64,000 bases of DNA, taken from positions 14,971,208 to 15,035,207 of the forward strand of contig NC_092642.1 in NCBI RefSeq assembly GCF_039555335.1, written 5' to 3'. Position numbers and translations under genes: made by a program. Below the pieces are notes generated by a model. It ran no database searches, had not been told where the DNA came from, and saw only the letters and a program-made list of their open reading frames with translations. Origin of the DNA: Amphiura filiformis (lineage: Eukaryota > Echinodermata > Ophiuroidea > Amphilepidida > Amphiuridae). Of this stretch, positions 1 through 11,346 are shown one piece after another (within the stretch, counting starts at the first letter, position 1; each line of letters starts with the position of its first letter).

Positions 1-359
1 AATCTTTGCTGGTTTTTTTTTAAATATTTAACCGTAACATGATTGCATGTGTGATGCGGCCCGACTAATTTAAATTGATCTTTGTTTTCAATTTCAAGCA
101 ATTTCATGAGAGATGGGAATCCCCTTTACAAGTAATCCTGAAATAGTTTGTGTAGAAAGACATTTTATCCTGTTATGATCAGAAAAACAAAGTCAATCAT
201 ATCTATTTTTCGATCTTGGAAGTTCCCATGTGTCTCAATATGACCATGATGACCATTGTATTGCATCATGTAGGGAAAATCATAGCGTGGAATTGTCCAT
301 TACCAATTTGGTATATAAGAGAGAAGGACCAGTTTTTCCTGGCAGATCTGAGTTAAAAG
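1..359. other. intergenic, nothing recognised
   Basis: AT-rich sequence without a credible reading frame, RNA gene or repeat that I can match elsewhere in the window. Confidence 0.5.
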
Positions 360-379
360 ACGGTTAGACTTTCTAATAT

Positions 380-672
380 GTTACTCTATCTGCTTTAAAA
401 AGAGGTGCCCGTGAGCATGGTGAGCCAGTTAATTTGTATAGCAGGTATTGTGCTATTAATCCAGCAATACATCGATGTTCTTCTCCTCTTTCTTTTTTCT
501 TTTATTTGTTAAGTTTGTGTACTTGTATGTTGTAACTTAGGGTAGTGTAAGGGGGTGCTCGCTTCAGGCCTTTGGGCCTTTTGAGCATCTCCTCATTCAA
601 ATTTTTGTGTCTTATATATATTTTGTATGTTGATTTGAATGAAATAAAATGATGATGTATGATGATGTATGT
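380..672 (+). mobile_element. probable LINE 3' tail
   Basis: The block has a short hairpin (aggcctttgggcct near 567), an AT-rich stretch, an AATAAA-like signal near 641 and a terminal run of gatgatgtat units. That order (stem-loop, A/T-rich 3' UTR, short tandem tail) is usual at the 3' end of CR1/Jockey-type non-LTR elements, and it resembles the better supported LINE tail at 63500-63720. No reverse-transcriptase coding sequence precedes it, so it would be a heavily 5'-truncated copy. Confidence 0.4.
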
Positions 673-1293
673 ATGAAGGGGATTTCGGGTGCAGCAAAGT
701 GCTATTTTCTTCCCAAAAGGGGATTATTGTTCTGTAGACTTGCTGATGTCTGGTTTATGGAAAACACGTCTATCAATGTAAATTTATAGTGGAACTGTGC
801 AGAAAAAGCCCGTTTCCTGAAGGAGTGATTGGTAAAAGCAGCGCCATTTTGGAGATTGTCATCTGTGCAAGAATTTTATTCACAAAGGATATAAATTCAT
901 GTCTTCATTCGGCTTCGCTGAGCGGCGATCTTCTCAACAGGTGAATCAGGACATATTACATGTATTAAGTGCAACAAAACTTTGTAATCACACAAGTAAA
1001 AATCTGCCGGTTAATAAGTAGTTATTATTGTGATTATATTGTATGTGCATTTATTGTTCATATGTGAAAACCATTATCAATCATACTCTATTTTTCATTT
1101 CAGATTCAGATATTGTTGATGTACAATGTGTTTTGTTGTGCATTCTGATGTGAATTTTAGTAAAAGGTCTTGCGTCAACGACTCGTAACATATCGTAATC
1201 CATGGCTGGTCTTTGTATTGTCCATGTTTTGGATGGGTTTTTTATCAAGTTGTGTACGCTTCTTTGGTCAAAAGAGATCCAAATATTGGGAAA
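673..1293. other. intergenic, nothing recognised
   Basis: No coding, RNA or repeat signal that I can support. The 76-codon open frame at 1081-1311 on the minus strand has no family features. Confidence 0.45.
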
Positions 1294-1380
1294 CGTGTGC
1301 TTGTGGATCAACGACTATGCGTTGTGCCTGTGCGTAGCGCGCTATAAATCACCGCACTTCTTCTTTTGAAAAAAAAAAAC
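1294..1380 (+). repeat. SINE-like 3' domain, copy 1
   Basis: The core cttgtggatcaacg, then gcgttgtgcctgtgcgtagcgc and ctataaatcac, ends in a T-rich and then A-rich stretch. The same domain recurs at 21776-21858 and 47018-47098 in the same orientation. In the 47 kb copy it follows a tRNA-like A-box segment, so I read it as the conserved tail of a tRNA-derived SINE. The head is missing here. Confidence 0.55.
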
Positions 1381-1861
1381 CCACAATTTTCACAAAATCG
1401 CTCCCACTCCCGGAAAAAGGTCCAAGAATTCCTACATACGGGTCTGCCGGATGCTGCTCTTTATTAAAAGGTGCAATATCCCATTCACTTTAGTTTCCAA
1501 TAAATTTCCAGTTTCATTATTTATTATGTAGGGAGTTCTACATTATTTTTATCAAAAGATGTATGATCCGTGACCTCTCAATTGTGAACCGTGATACAAT
1601 TTAAGTGATGCGCTTATGATGGTAAACTGGTCTGATAAAAATGGGCACTTCGTCACACCTTAAATTACTCATGAATAGACCCCTATGTTCAACAAATAGT
1701 GATAATGATATCAAATAATTTCATCAGATCTTTCCATCGTCATAGACGGACGACATTTTGCAATAAATATTTTTCAAATTGAAGCTTAATTTAATCCAAA
1801 TGAAGAGTCAGTTTAAATCATTGGGAAACCAAATTGTAATTGAATATTTAAATAATAAGGC

Positions 1862-2138
1862 AATTTGTACTAATTGATTTTTTTTTCTTGTACACATCTA
1901 AATAACATGTATTATCCATGGATATCGATGTATTGCTTGCCGTATTGGCCCCCGTTGAATATTGAAGAAAAATCTTCCACAAAGTGAGGGAGTGTGGTTT
2001 TTTTTTCGAATGGAATGGGTAAATTATTTTGAAACCCATACTCCCTCTGTTTTATCTTCCACAACTAGAGTCAGTGTTTCAAACCGGAGTTAAGTTACAG
2101 AAAATTTGTACTAATTAATATATATTTTTTTTCTTGTA
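1862..2138. repeat. direct repeat, left copy (about 200 bp)
   Basis: The block starting acatctaaataacatgt (about 1893) and ending gagttaagttacag (about 2100) recurs almost unchanged at 2944-3140. The flanking gtactaatt...ttcttgtac also occurs twice, near 1868 and 2108. The two copies bracket the repeat at 2139-2944, so either an insertion carried its flank along or the flank was duplicated. Confidence 0.6.
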
Positions 2139-2944
2139 CCATGATGCAGTCATGTCTACAGTAGAATTCAATTCGACCTTTGCAGGACTTAAACCCCATT
2201 AAAAGCTATTAAACCAAGATAACACTCATTGAAAGCAGCTCAACTGATTAAATCATATCTTCTCTGGTTAAATACACACATCATATGTTTCTGCTTTTAC
2301 ACGTACAATGGAGCAATGGCTGGGATTATAGTTTCAGTTGGGTGAACGATTATAAAGCGAGCGCTAGAGAACAATTCTGTGTGGGCTTTTGTTTACGAAA
2401 TGAGACAAAACTCTGCTTATTGTTAACCAGCGTTCTTGAAAATGAGAAACATGGTGGTTTGCAGACTTAACACGGTTTGGAAATAATTTCTTCATATTTT
2501 TTGGTGTTATCTGTCGTTTACATATCATTCCTAAAACACCAAAGTACGAATATTTCCAAACATCTAAATTAGCTAAATATTTAGGACATGTTACAAAACT
2601 ATATTGTCTAGAATTTTAGAAGAGTACTTTTAATATTGGTCGGTTATTTTTCACACAGCGACGTTAACTAGGCAATGTACTATTACCTATAACATTAACT
2701 AAAACACCAAAGTACGAATATTTCCAAACATCTAAATTAGCTAAAAATTTAGGACATGTTACAAAACTATATTTTCTAGAACTATAGAAGAGTACTTTTA
2801 ATATTGGCCGGTTATTTTTCACACAGCGACGTTAACTAGGCATATCCCCATTCTTTTAACGTACGCTATTTGTAGAGGTCACGCGTCAATGGGAAAGAGC
2901 ACTGTGTATTATGTATAGGAAAACGGACAGTAACTGCAGTATGC
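2139..2944 (-). mobile_element. dispersed repeat R2, full-length copy
   Basis: This about 800-bp block is present in inverted orientation at 60917-61708, inside intron 2 of GST-3. A shorter copy at 56602-56846 lies inside intron 3 of GST-2. It contains an internal tandem duplication of about 165 bp (units near 2532 and 2700, each with ggacatgttacaaaactata and cacacagcgacgttaactag). No protein is encoded. Its spread into GST introns shows it moves or is copied locally, but I cannot assign a superfamily. Confidence 0.6.
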
Positions 2945-3140
2945 ACATCTAAATAACATGTATTATCCACGGATATCGATGTATTGCATGCTGTATTGGC
3001 CCCTGTTGAATATTGAAGAAAAGTCTTCCACAAAGTGAGGGAGTGTGTTGGAATGGGTAAATTATTTTGAAACCCATACTCCCTCTGTTTTATCGTCCAC
3101 AACTGGAGTCAGTGTTTCAAACCGGAGTTAAGTTACAGTT
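2945..3140. repeat. direct repeat, right copy (about 200 bp)
   Basis: Second copy of the 1862-2138 block, directly after repeat R2. Confidence 0.6.
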
Positions 3141-3652
3141 AAGTCTGTTGTATTTCATTCATCTTTTTTTCATTCAATAATAAATGAAAATACAACAGCA
3201 AACAATAAACACTAACATTGAATGAGCAGGTCTGTATGTTTCATTTATAGACCCATTCATTGATCCCAGCGCAAGTGTAAACATTTTAAACTTGTTTATA
3301 AATTGCTTAAAAGTGAAGGATAAGTCATTCAAATTGTGATTTGGTATTTTTGAAATGACAAATTTGGCAAAAAACAAAGAAAACAGCAGTACTGACGAAG
3401 TTAAAGCCCATTCAAATTCATGTAGCTATGTCCTATTTTGCCTTAAATACACGGCTTTCGGCTGAACCACTCGCAGGCTATGTTAGCACATCTATGACAA
3501 TGACAAAGGTACCAAAATCTGAATTTTGATGATTTTACGATCATCCGGATGAGCAAATCACTGAATGGGCCTTTAAGCCCATGATGCTCACACTGTTTAG
3601 CTTCCACAGGGAAAGTGATGTGATTTTCCTTATTGGAACATTTGTGATATAC

Positions 3653-4281
3653 ACACCTCAAAAGAAATAAGTCCCCCTCTGAACATGTCGTCATAACATC
3701 GTGATGTTTCATTTTGTACCAACAAAACTAACTTTGAAATAATTATATGACTGTTTACTAAGTGCTGTGTGAAAATGAGAGATTTCCATGACTTCAGGAC
3801 TGAATGAGCCTAAATTGAAGGCAAAAACTGCCCTTTTCAAAAGTCACAAAGTATGCCTATGCTTGTCACAAAAGTTGATTCATGGCTTGTTACTAATGGA
3901 AAACCCCATGTGTTTGAGTGCAGTTTAAAATCCTCACCAAGTGAACATTTACTGTAATGTGTATCGATTCTTGATCATTCAGCCATGCGAATCCCCTTGG
4001 TGCAGAGTTCAGCACAGTGAGTTGTAAGATGGTCAGTTCCATTCCTTGTCCCATACGCCTTGCAGTTAACAAGCATAGGCCTACTTTATGACTTTGGAAA
4101 AGGGCACTTTTTGTCTTCAATTTAGGCTCATTCAGCCCTGAAGTCATGGAAATCTCTCATTTTCACACAGCACTTAGTAAACAGTCATATAATTATTTCA
4201 AAGTTAGTTTTGTTGGTACAAAACGAAACCTTACGATGTTATGACGACGTGTTCAGAGGGGGACTTATTTCTTTTGAGGTG
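3653..4281. mobile_element. long-hairpin MITE (about 630 bp)
   Basis: Two arms of about 200 bp are near-perfect inverted copies. The left arm starts cacctcaaaagaaataag at about 3653, and the right arm ends with its complement at about 4281. The arms include cttagtaaacagtcatata and its complement and meet around 3870-4065. There is no coding capacity. The size and architecture are those of a foldback MITE. Flanking duplications are not clear enough to name a family. Confidence 0.75.
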
Positions 4282-5107
4282 TTTAGTCTATTAATATACT
4301 ACTTAAATATTCTGTAGGTTCGTTGATTAGCTACGTACGTTTGTTGCTATTATCAACGCATGTTATTTGCAGAAATGGCCTTCATTTTCTGTATACATAA
4401 AGTTGAAGTAACAACACTATGAATGAAACATTCACATACATGTATAACATAATAATTAGGTTAATTTTAAAGCTTAAATTTTAGAATGAAAATGTGGTGT
4501 ACTCCAAGGGTAAGTTCTTGGAAACCCATCCTGCCTGCTGCGTTGGTGTTCTGTTCAAGCCAATAGTATGCCTGTATGGTCTTAGTAAATGGGTGTTCAA
4601 TCACTGGTGCCACGATGTGCGCGGCACACAAAGAATATCAACCGACTCAGCAGTCAGGAACCAACTTGTGACTTCAAGCTCATTTCGTGGTAGCAGGTCA
4701 GAGTATGCTCTACGCAAATGTTCGATATCGCCCCAACCGTAGTTGATTAGTATACAAAACGTACCGACAATAAACATTAAAATAATTATTTACTGCTTTG
4801 TTTCATGATTTTATTCGAAAACAGCTCAGTATATTGATTTAAAATATTGATTTTAAAAAACTTGTTGAAAAACTCAGATGCCGATTGCCGAGAGATTTCT
4901 CATGGGACATTCCATAGTCATCCATATTTTGCAATGTTTTGTTTTCCTTTTTGCATCAATTAGAATATCTAAACTAAAAACTCTTACTGCAGATGCGAAC
5001 AATATGCTCTATCATCAGATGTCTTTACCAGCTGATTACAGGCATTTCATGAATGTATTGCAATAACGATTTCCAATATTTTGATATTTTAATGAATAAT
5101 CAGTCCG
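4282..5107. other. intergenic, nothing recognised
   Basis: AT-rich sequence. Open frames of 82 codons (4494) and 62 codons (4878) have no recognisable domain, and I treat them as chance. Confidence 0.4.
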
Positions 5108-5312
5108 TTAGAATAAATTGGAAACCAAATTAATTCGTCAGCCAAGTATAGCTTCTCTCAAATCGGGCTCAATGGTCTGATATTATTGTAATCGGTTTTG
5201 ACAGGTTTATGAGCCGTGACCTTGGAATAAACAACAATTGTCGAGCTAAAAATGCAATGTCATTTGACAAATCATGCACTGATGCCCGATGTACATGTAT
5301 GTGTACATAGAC
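5108..5312 (+). repeat. dispersed repeat R5, empty-site copy
   Basis: The block from gaaaccaaattaattcgtc through gtaatcggttttgacagg to the aatgcaatgtcattt segment is paralogous to 17865-18345. In that second copy a 258-bp element sits between cacaatgg and tatgatatt. Here the corresponding sequence (ctcaatggtctgatatt near 5168) is uninterrupted, so this copy is the pre-insertion reference. Confidence 0.7.
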
Positions 5313-5396
5313 CAAACAACAGAGCTGATATTACCACTAAGACTTCACAAAGAGTAATGCAGTCGTTATAAATACGTCTATAGCTTCAGAACTATT

Positions 5397-7770
5397 AGTT
5401 AGGGGGAAAAGTTCACTTTGGTGACCACTCTCTGGCTAGTAAGGTTTGACGATTGATTCGACTTCTATGGACCATTTAGAAAAAAATAGCCACCATGTCC
5501 CTCGCGAAAATCCCGGCATTTTTCGCTAGAGGCCAAAATCAAAATGGCCGCCACCACCATTTTGAAAATTTAAGTTTTGAACCAGAGCACCTATAATCAT
5601 GCACAAAGACAGTTTTTCGGATATGTCAGTACAAGGATTCCGATTCTGACATTAGTTTGACATTACGGCATCATTTTCACCCAGAAATCCAAGATGGTGG
5701 CCGGCACCATCTTGAAAAATTTAATTATGAACAAGAGGACCTTAAATCGTGTACAAAGACACTTTTTTGGATAAGTCGACCACAAGGATTTCAAATTTGA
5801 CATTACTTTGACATTACGAACTCATATTTCCAAGATGGTGGCCGCCGGCGCCATCTTGAAAATAATAAGTTTTGAACCAGATTACCTAAAATCGTGTACA
5901 AAGACACTTTTTCCGGTAAGTCGACCTCAAGAAATCCGAATCTGACATTAATTTGACGTTACAAAATATTTTTTGCCCAGAAATCCAAGATGGCCCCATT
6001 TGGTAGAGCGTAAATGTGATTTTTGAATGAGAGCAGAAGCATAAGTGTGTCATTTCCGCCTTATCTGGGGTTCATGTCTCTTATATGGGGTTTCAACTGC
6101 CCTATCCTGGGTTTACATCCCTTATCTAGGGATAAGGCGCCTTATCTGTGGTTTAGACGGCCTTATCCTGGGTTTACGTTCCTTACCTGTGGCTAAGATG
6201 CCTTAACCTTAGCATATCGCAGTCTAAACCCAGATAAGGCATATAAACCCCAGATAATGCGCCGTAACCCCAGATAAGCGACGTAGACCCCAGATAAAGC
6301 AGTCTAAACCCCAAATAAGGCGCCTTAACCCTAAATAAGGAACATAAACCCCAGAAAAGGCATCTAAACCCCACATAAGGTGCCTTAACTCTAGATAAGG
6401 GTTGTTAATCCCAGATAAGGGCCGTAAACCTCAGATAAGGCATCTAAACCCAAGTTAAGGCGCCTTAACCCCAGATAAGAGACGTAAACTCAGATATGGC
6501 AGTCTAAACCCCAGATAAGGCGCCGTCTGGGGTTTACTTCTCTTATATTAGGTTTATGTTCCTTATTTATGGTTAAGGCGCCTTATTTGGGGTTGGGACT
6601 GGTTTATCTGAGGTGTACGTCCCTTATCTGGGGTTACGGCGCCTTATCGGGGGTTTAAACTGTCATATATAAGTTTACGTCTATCTGGGGTTAAGGCGCC
6701 TTATCTTGGGTTTAGATGTCTTATCTGAGGTTTACGACCCTTATCTGGGGTTAACGACCCGTATCTAGAGTTTGGGCACCTTATGTGGGGTTTAGATGCC
6801 TTATCTTAGGTTTATGTTCCTTATTTAGGGTTAAAGCGCCTTATTTGGGGGTTGGACTGCTTTATCGACGGTCTACGTCCCTTATCTGGGGTTACGGCGC
6901 ATTATCTGGGGTTTAGATGCCTTATCTGGGTTTAGACTGCGATATGCTAAGGTTAAGGCATCTTAGCCACAGGTAAGGAACGTAACCCAGGATAAGGCCG
7001 TCTAAACCACAGGTAAGGCGCCTTATCCCTAGATAAGGGATGTAAACCCAAGATAAGGCAGTTTAAACCCCATATAAGGGACATGAACCCCAGATAAGGC
7101 GGAAATGACACATTTATGCTTCTGCTTTCATTCAAAAATCACATTTACGCTCTACCAAATGGGGGCCATCTTGGATTTCTGGGCAAAAATTATTTTGTAA
7201 CGTCAAATTAATGTCAGATTCGGATTTCTTGGGGTCGACTTACCGGAAAAAGTGTCTTTGTACACGATTTTAGGTAATCTGGTTCAAAACTTATTTTTTT
7301 CAAGATGGCGCCGGCGGCCACCATCTTGGATTTCTGGGTAAATATGAGTTCGTAATGTCAAAGTAATGTCAAATTTGAAATCCTTGTGGTCGACTTATCC
7401 AAAAAAGTGTCTTTGTACACGATTTAAGGTCCTCTTGTTCATAACTAAATTTTTCAAGATGGTGCCGGCCACCATCTTGGATTTCTGGGTGAAAATGATG
7501 CCGTAATGTCAAACTAATGTCAGAATCGGAATCCTTGTACTCGACATATCCGAAAAGTGTCTTTGTGCATGATTATAGGTGCTCTGGTTCAAAACTTAAA
7601 TTTTCAAAATGGTGGTGGCGGCCATTTTGATTTTGGCCTCTAGCGAAAAATGCCGGATTTTCGCGAGGACATGGTGGCTATTTTTTTCTAAATGGTCCAT
7701 AGAAGTCGAATCAATCGTCAAACCTTACTAGCCAGAGAGTGGTCACCAAAGTGAACTTTTTCCCCTAACT
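5397..7770. mobile_element. 2.4 kb foldback element with minisatellite core
   Basis: A very long inverted repeat. The left end reads agttagggggaaaagttcac and the right end is its near-exact complement. Flanks actatt (5391-5396 and 7771-7776) look like a 6-bp target duplication. Each arm has three to four units of about 140 bp with ccaagatggtgg, gtacaaagacac and ttgacatta. The centre, about 6050-7110, is a tandem array of about 21-bp units built on ccttatctggggttta. Its polarity flips near 6205, 6530 and 6950, giving nested palindromes. The minus-strand open frames here only read the minisatellite. No transposase is encoded, so the element depends on another one or is replicated passively. Confidence 0.85.
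6050..7110. repeat. about 21-bp minisatellite with alternating polarity
   Basis: Units of the form (c)cttatctggggttta and aaccccagataaggcgcc repeat roughly fifty times with drift. Blocks read in the plus sense at 6060-6200, minus at 6205-6530, plus at 6531-6945 and minus at 6950-7110. Many unit joins contain the self-complementary ggcgcc. This is the core of the foldback element at 5397-7770. Confidence 0.85.
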
Positions 7771-7804
7771 ACTATTGATCGTATTAGTATTTACAATATG
7801 TTAA

Positions 7805-9001
7805 GGACGTACTACGCCCATATATTGGTTTGATTGGTCTAAAAAAATATTTTTTTCATTTATAGCTAGGCGATATATGCACGGATCATGTGAAATAAAA
7901 AGGTGCTTTTAAACCATTGTATAGTAAGTCATTTTAGCCCTATATATTTTTTGTTTACTGTATCCTAGTTACCCAGATGCGTGTTTCATAACAAACCATA
8001 ATTTATTCTTTGCAACATGTTCAAGTAGGGTACATGAATAGAATAGAATACATTAAATCCTTTGTTATACTCTCTATAGAAATTCTAGTGGTATATGCAA
8101 AATATATAACACTGAATAAATTAAATAAACACTTACACAATGGATGCATAGTCATTAGTCAAGTTAATACTATAATGTGTTGTTAGGAGAGGAAAAAGCT
8201 ATTAGGTCACCGTATGTCAGGTTATAGGTCAATTGGTTCAGGTCAAATTTAAGCATCAATTTTGAATACACATGTGAGAGTCTGTGATATCAGAATGAGG
8301 AATAATTTTGATATTCTGTCTTTAACTGGATATATATCGAGAAGTGCAAGATGGATATACTAATATACCTTGGGGTGTAAATAGTGAGTACAATTTAGAA
8401 TGCCTAGTTGAGATGGATTTCACAAATAAATATAAAATAGTTACCAAAATCACAAAAGTTAAGCTTACGGAAAACTACCCAATATGGTGGTATAGGTGAC
8501 AAGAAATACAATTGTTTTCAACATTGCTGTAGTATGGTTGTGGTAACCTGTTACCTGTGGCTTAATTAAGTTTCAGTGAAATAATGTCGCAAGTTAAAAA
8601 TACAAAATATAGCTCAACATTGAAAATAGAAGCATTTTAACCAGTTCCTTTTTTGATAGTTGTGAAGCATCAAGTTCATGAAGTCATAAAAGAAATCAGG
8701 AACCACTTATTCCCATTTTACATATCAACTTTATTTCCCTAACGTGTTAGCAACACATATCCAAAATTTTAACGAAATCCGTTGATAGTAAGCTTTCCAA
8801 AATGAAGTGAATTTAGATCATCAGTGATGTACCACACTTTGGCTTCTACTATTAAAAGCATGTAAGCTACGTTGATACCGATGCCACCAATAAAACGAGA
8901 AGATTTGCCCCTTCATTTTGCATACCACTTTGTCCAATTTTTTTTGTAATTTCTTCACAAAATGCAAAAAATGCAAAAAAAATCAATGGGTGTAGTACCC
9001 C
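7805..9001 (+). mobile_element. TTAA-flanked element, full-length (1.2 kb)
   Basis: TTAA lies on both sides (7801-7804 and 9002-9005). The inverted ends are gtactacgcccata at the left and tgggtgtagtacccc at the right. TTAA duplications are typical of piggyBac-type elements. Related ends occur at 11671 and 15057, and a reverse-orientation copy lies at about 49854-50635. No transposase frame is present, so it is non-autonomous. Confidence 0.7.
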
Positions 9002-9005
9002 TTAA

Positions 9006-9850
9006 ATAGAAAGACAGAGTGTATTGAATTTCCAGTGGGTGTATTGAAAATAAAACCTGCGTTTTAACTGACAACAAATCGAATTTTCTTGTAATGTGGT
9101 GTACTGAGCATGCGCAGATCGTATAAACGTGTATGAATGGAAACGCTGCGGTATCTCATATCGTGTAAGTGATATGCTTAGCCTGAGTCGCTCGGCCTAT
9201 CTGGACCAAAATCGCCATGCGTAGCTTTTGAAGAACGAGTGGATTTGCCGTACTATCACGGCAATTTTTGACACGAAGATATAGGGATGATGACGCTGCG
9301 TGACGTATCATACCGTAAATATGGCAAAAGCATGATTGCAATCTACCGCGACAGTTCGTCTCACACACATAACAAATGCACGACTATCAAATAGGTTGAT
9401 GACAACATTTGATTGAATGGACTACACTGCGCCATGATTACGGTGTCAAAGACACTGGTTCAAATTCTTTGTTTGGAGCCAATCAATAATTTCATGCCCA
9501 ACCCCTGTAGTGTAATGCTTATTTTGTTTGTTCAGCAGAACTTGATATTAATATCTACCAAATATATATCACTTTAATAGAGGTTGTGCATAATTGTGAC
9601 CGGACACGGCGAATCAGCCGTAAAGTTGACCCCGGTCAATTTTGTTTTATTCCGTGTTTATAGAAAATATATATCATACGCTTTAAAATGACATATCATT
9701 TGACTTCAAGCGATATCCAGAAGCGGGATTATGGTGTGTTGAACTCTACTCCTAAAATGGTACCTTTTTCGGTTCTATACGTGTGTCTCTTTTTCCACAT
9801 TGCTAGTAATAAATGTCAAACAGTCATAATTGGCGGTCATTTCAAATCAT
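9006..9850. other. intergenic, nothing recognised
   Basis: No supported feature. The short frames at 9156-9368 (minus) and 9688-9909 (plus) lack family motifs. Confidence 0.4.
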
Positions 9851-9852
9851 TA

Positions 9853-10706
9853 GAGACATTGCGATTTTTCAAACGCAGCACGTGGCACGTACGTTTTCGC
9901 GTACGTTAATACGGTGTTGAATATGGCTAGTCTCTGTTCCAGACTGGATTGTGCTCATTCGTCACGATGGAGAACAAGAAAGTCAGAATAAAGACTATTA
10001 TTTGCTCAATATCTAACAGCTTCTAAGCTAGGTCAATAGAGGGTCTAATGATTGAAAAATAACAGTGACCTGAGACTATGCCTAAATTCAAACAGACCGC
10101 TTTTGATTTTGATTAAAATTTTGACCTACATGTTGATTAAACCTAACTGTTTTTTGTGCTCCCCAAATATTATAGTTGCCCCAAAACATATATTTTGGTA
10201 GATTAAAGATCACTACATACATACATCATGACTTTACTTTCAAAATGAGACTTTTTCGTCCTGAAAATTGGGCGCGTTGCATGGACTTAGACATGAGGTA
10301 AAATCAGCATATTTCAACGTAGCATCCAAAATGGAAATCGCATTGTAATTTTTTTAACGCTAAGTATCACACACATTTCAATGGGCAATCTCTGCGTGTG
10401 AATATTGCGTTTAAATTTAGTCAATTTTTAACACATCGCTGTACCTTTATTATGATTTGTTACAAACAAAAAGGATCATAATAATAATTAGACTTTCCTT
10501 CATATGTTCATAATCTTTGACTGTCTTTAATATATTGGGAAATGGACAAATTTTATGAATTTTCAACGATGTATCTCAGTACGACGATTTCGCACGTGGA
10601 ATATCTTCAAAAATAGCTAAATACGTGACCTCGCATCGATACAGGAGAGTGGTTTTGAATAGATCAACGTACGTCCGATGTCTACGTTTGGAAATCGCAA
10701 TGTCTC
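9853..10706. mobile_element. TA-flanked terminal-inverted-repeat element
   Basis: The left end gagacattgcgattt (9853) and right end aaatcgcaatgtctc (10706) are inverted copies, each followed outward by TA. A TA target duplication points to the Tc1/mariner group. The interior of about 850 bp has no transposase frame. Only the outer roughly 25 bp are clearly inverted, so the call is moderate. Confidence 0.5.
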
Positions 10707-11150
10707 TATTATCAATGTCCTCTCGTTGTTAATTGTTAATTATACATGCCTAGACAAAATACAATGCTTTAACTCACCACTTGAACAGAATCTAGCCAGT
10801 TATTTAAGGATTCTATAGAAATAGGTAGAAGCTTATTATCTTCTTCAGCAATATGATTATTGATTGGTTTAAACGGTTTTCAAATGAAATACTTGTCGAA
10901 CCAAATTCAGGTACCTATGAATGCGACCTTAGACTGATTTTTTTGTCGGGAGACCAGCACGCAGCTCAGATATGCTCCATTGCTTAATAGGCCTACTTAT
11001 TGCACTGTACGTTCCCTTTTGGTACTTTTAGGCGGACTAGATCACCGTGCCTCAATCAAAGCAGTTTATAGAAAACACATTACGATCACTGGAAATATTG
11101 CTTTAATATTAGAACGGTTTGGTGTGGCGCTTTTCTACGCCTTTTAGCCC

Positions 11151-11346
11151 TATTCGCTACTTGCACGGTTCCGCCATTATGCACTATGTGCGGGGAGAGC
11201 CTCGAACTGGCAGCATACATGAAAGGAAGAATTATGTAACCTTACACAGAACGTTATGACTAGTTCAATTCCCATTCATGTATGCTGCCAGTTCGAGGCT
11301 CTCCCGCACATAGTGCATAATGGCGGAACCGTGCAAGTAGCGAATA
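11151..11346. repeat. 72-bp perfect-type hairpin
   Basis: Arm 11151-11223 (tattcgctacttgcacgg to cagcatacatgaa) is repeated in inverted orientation at 11275-11346 with only a base or two different, around a 51-base loop. The arms have higher G+C than their surroundings. It may be a small MITE or a hairpin-RNA source. The minus-strand open frame at 11276-11527 covers one arm and is not a gene. Confidence 0.75.
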
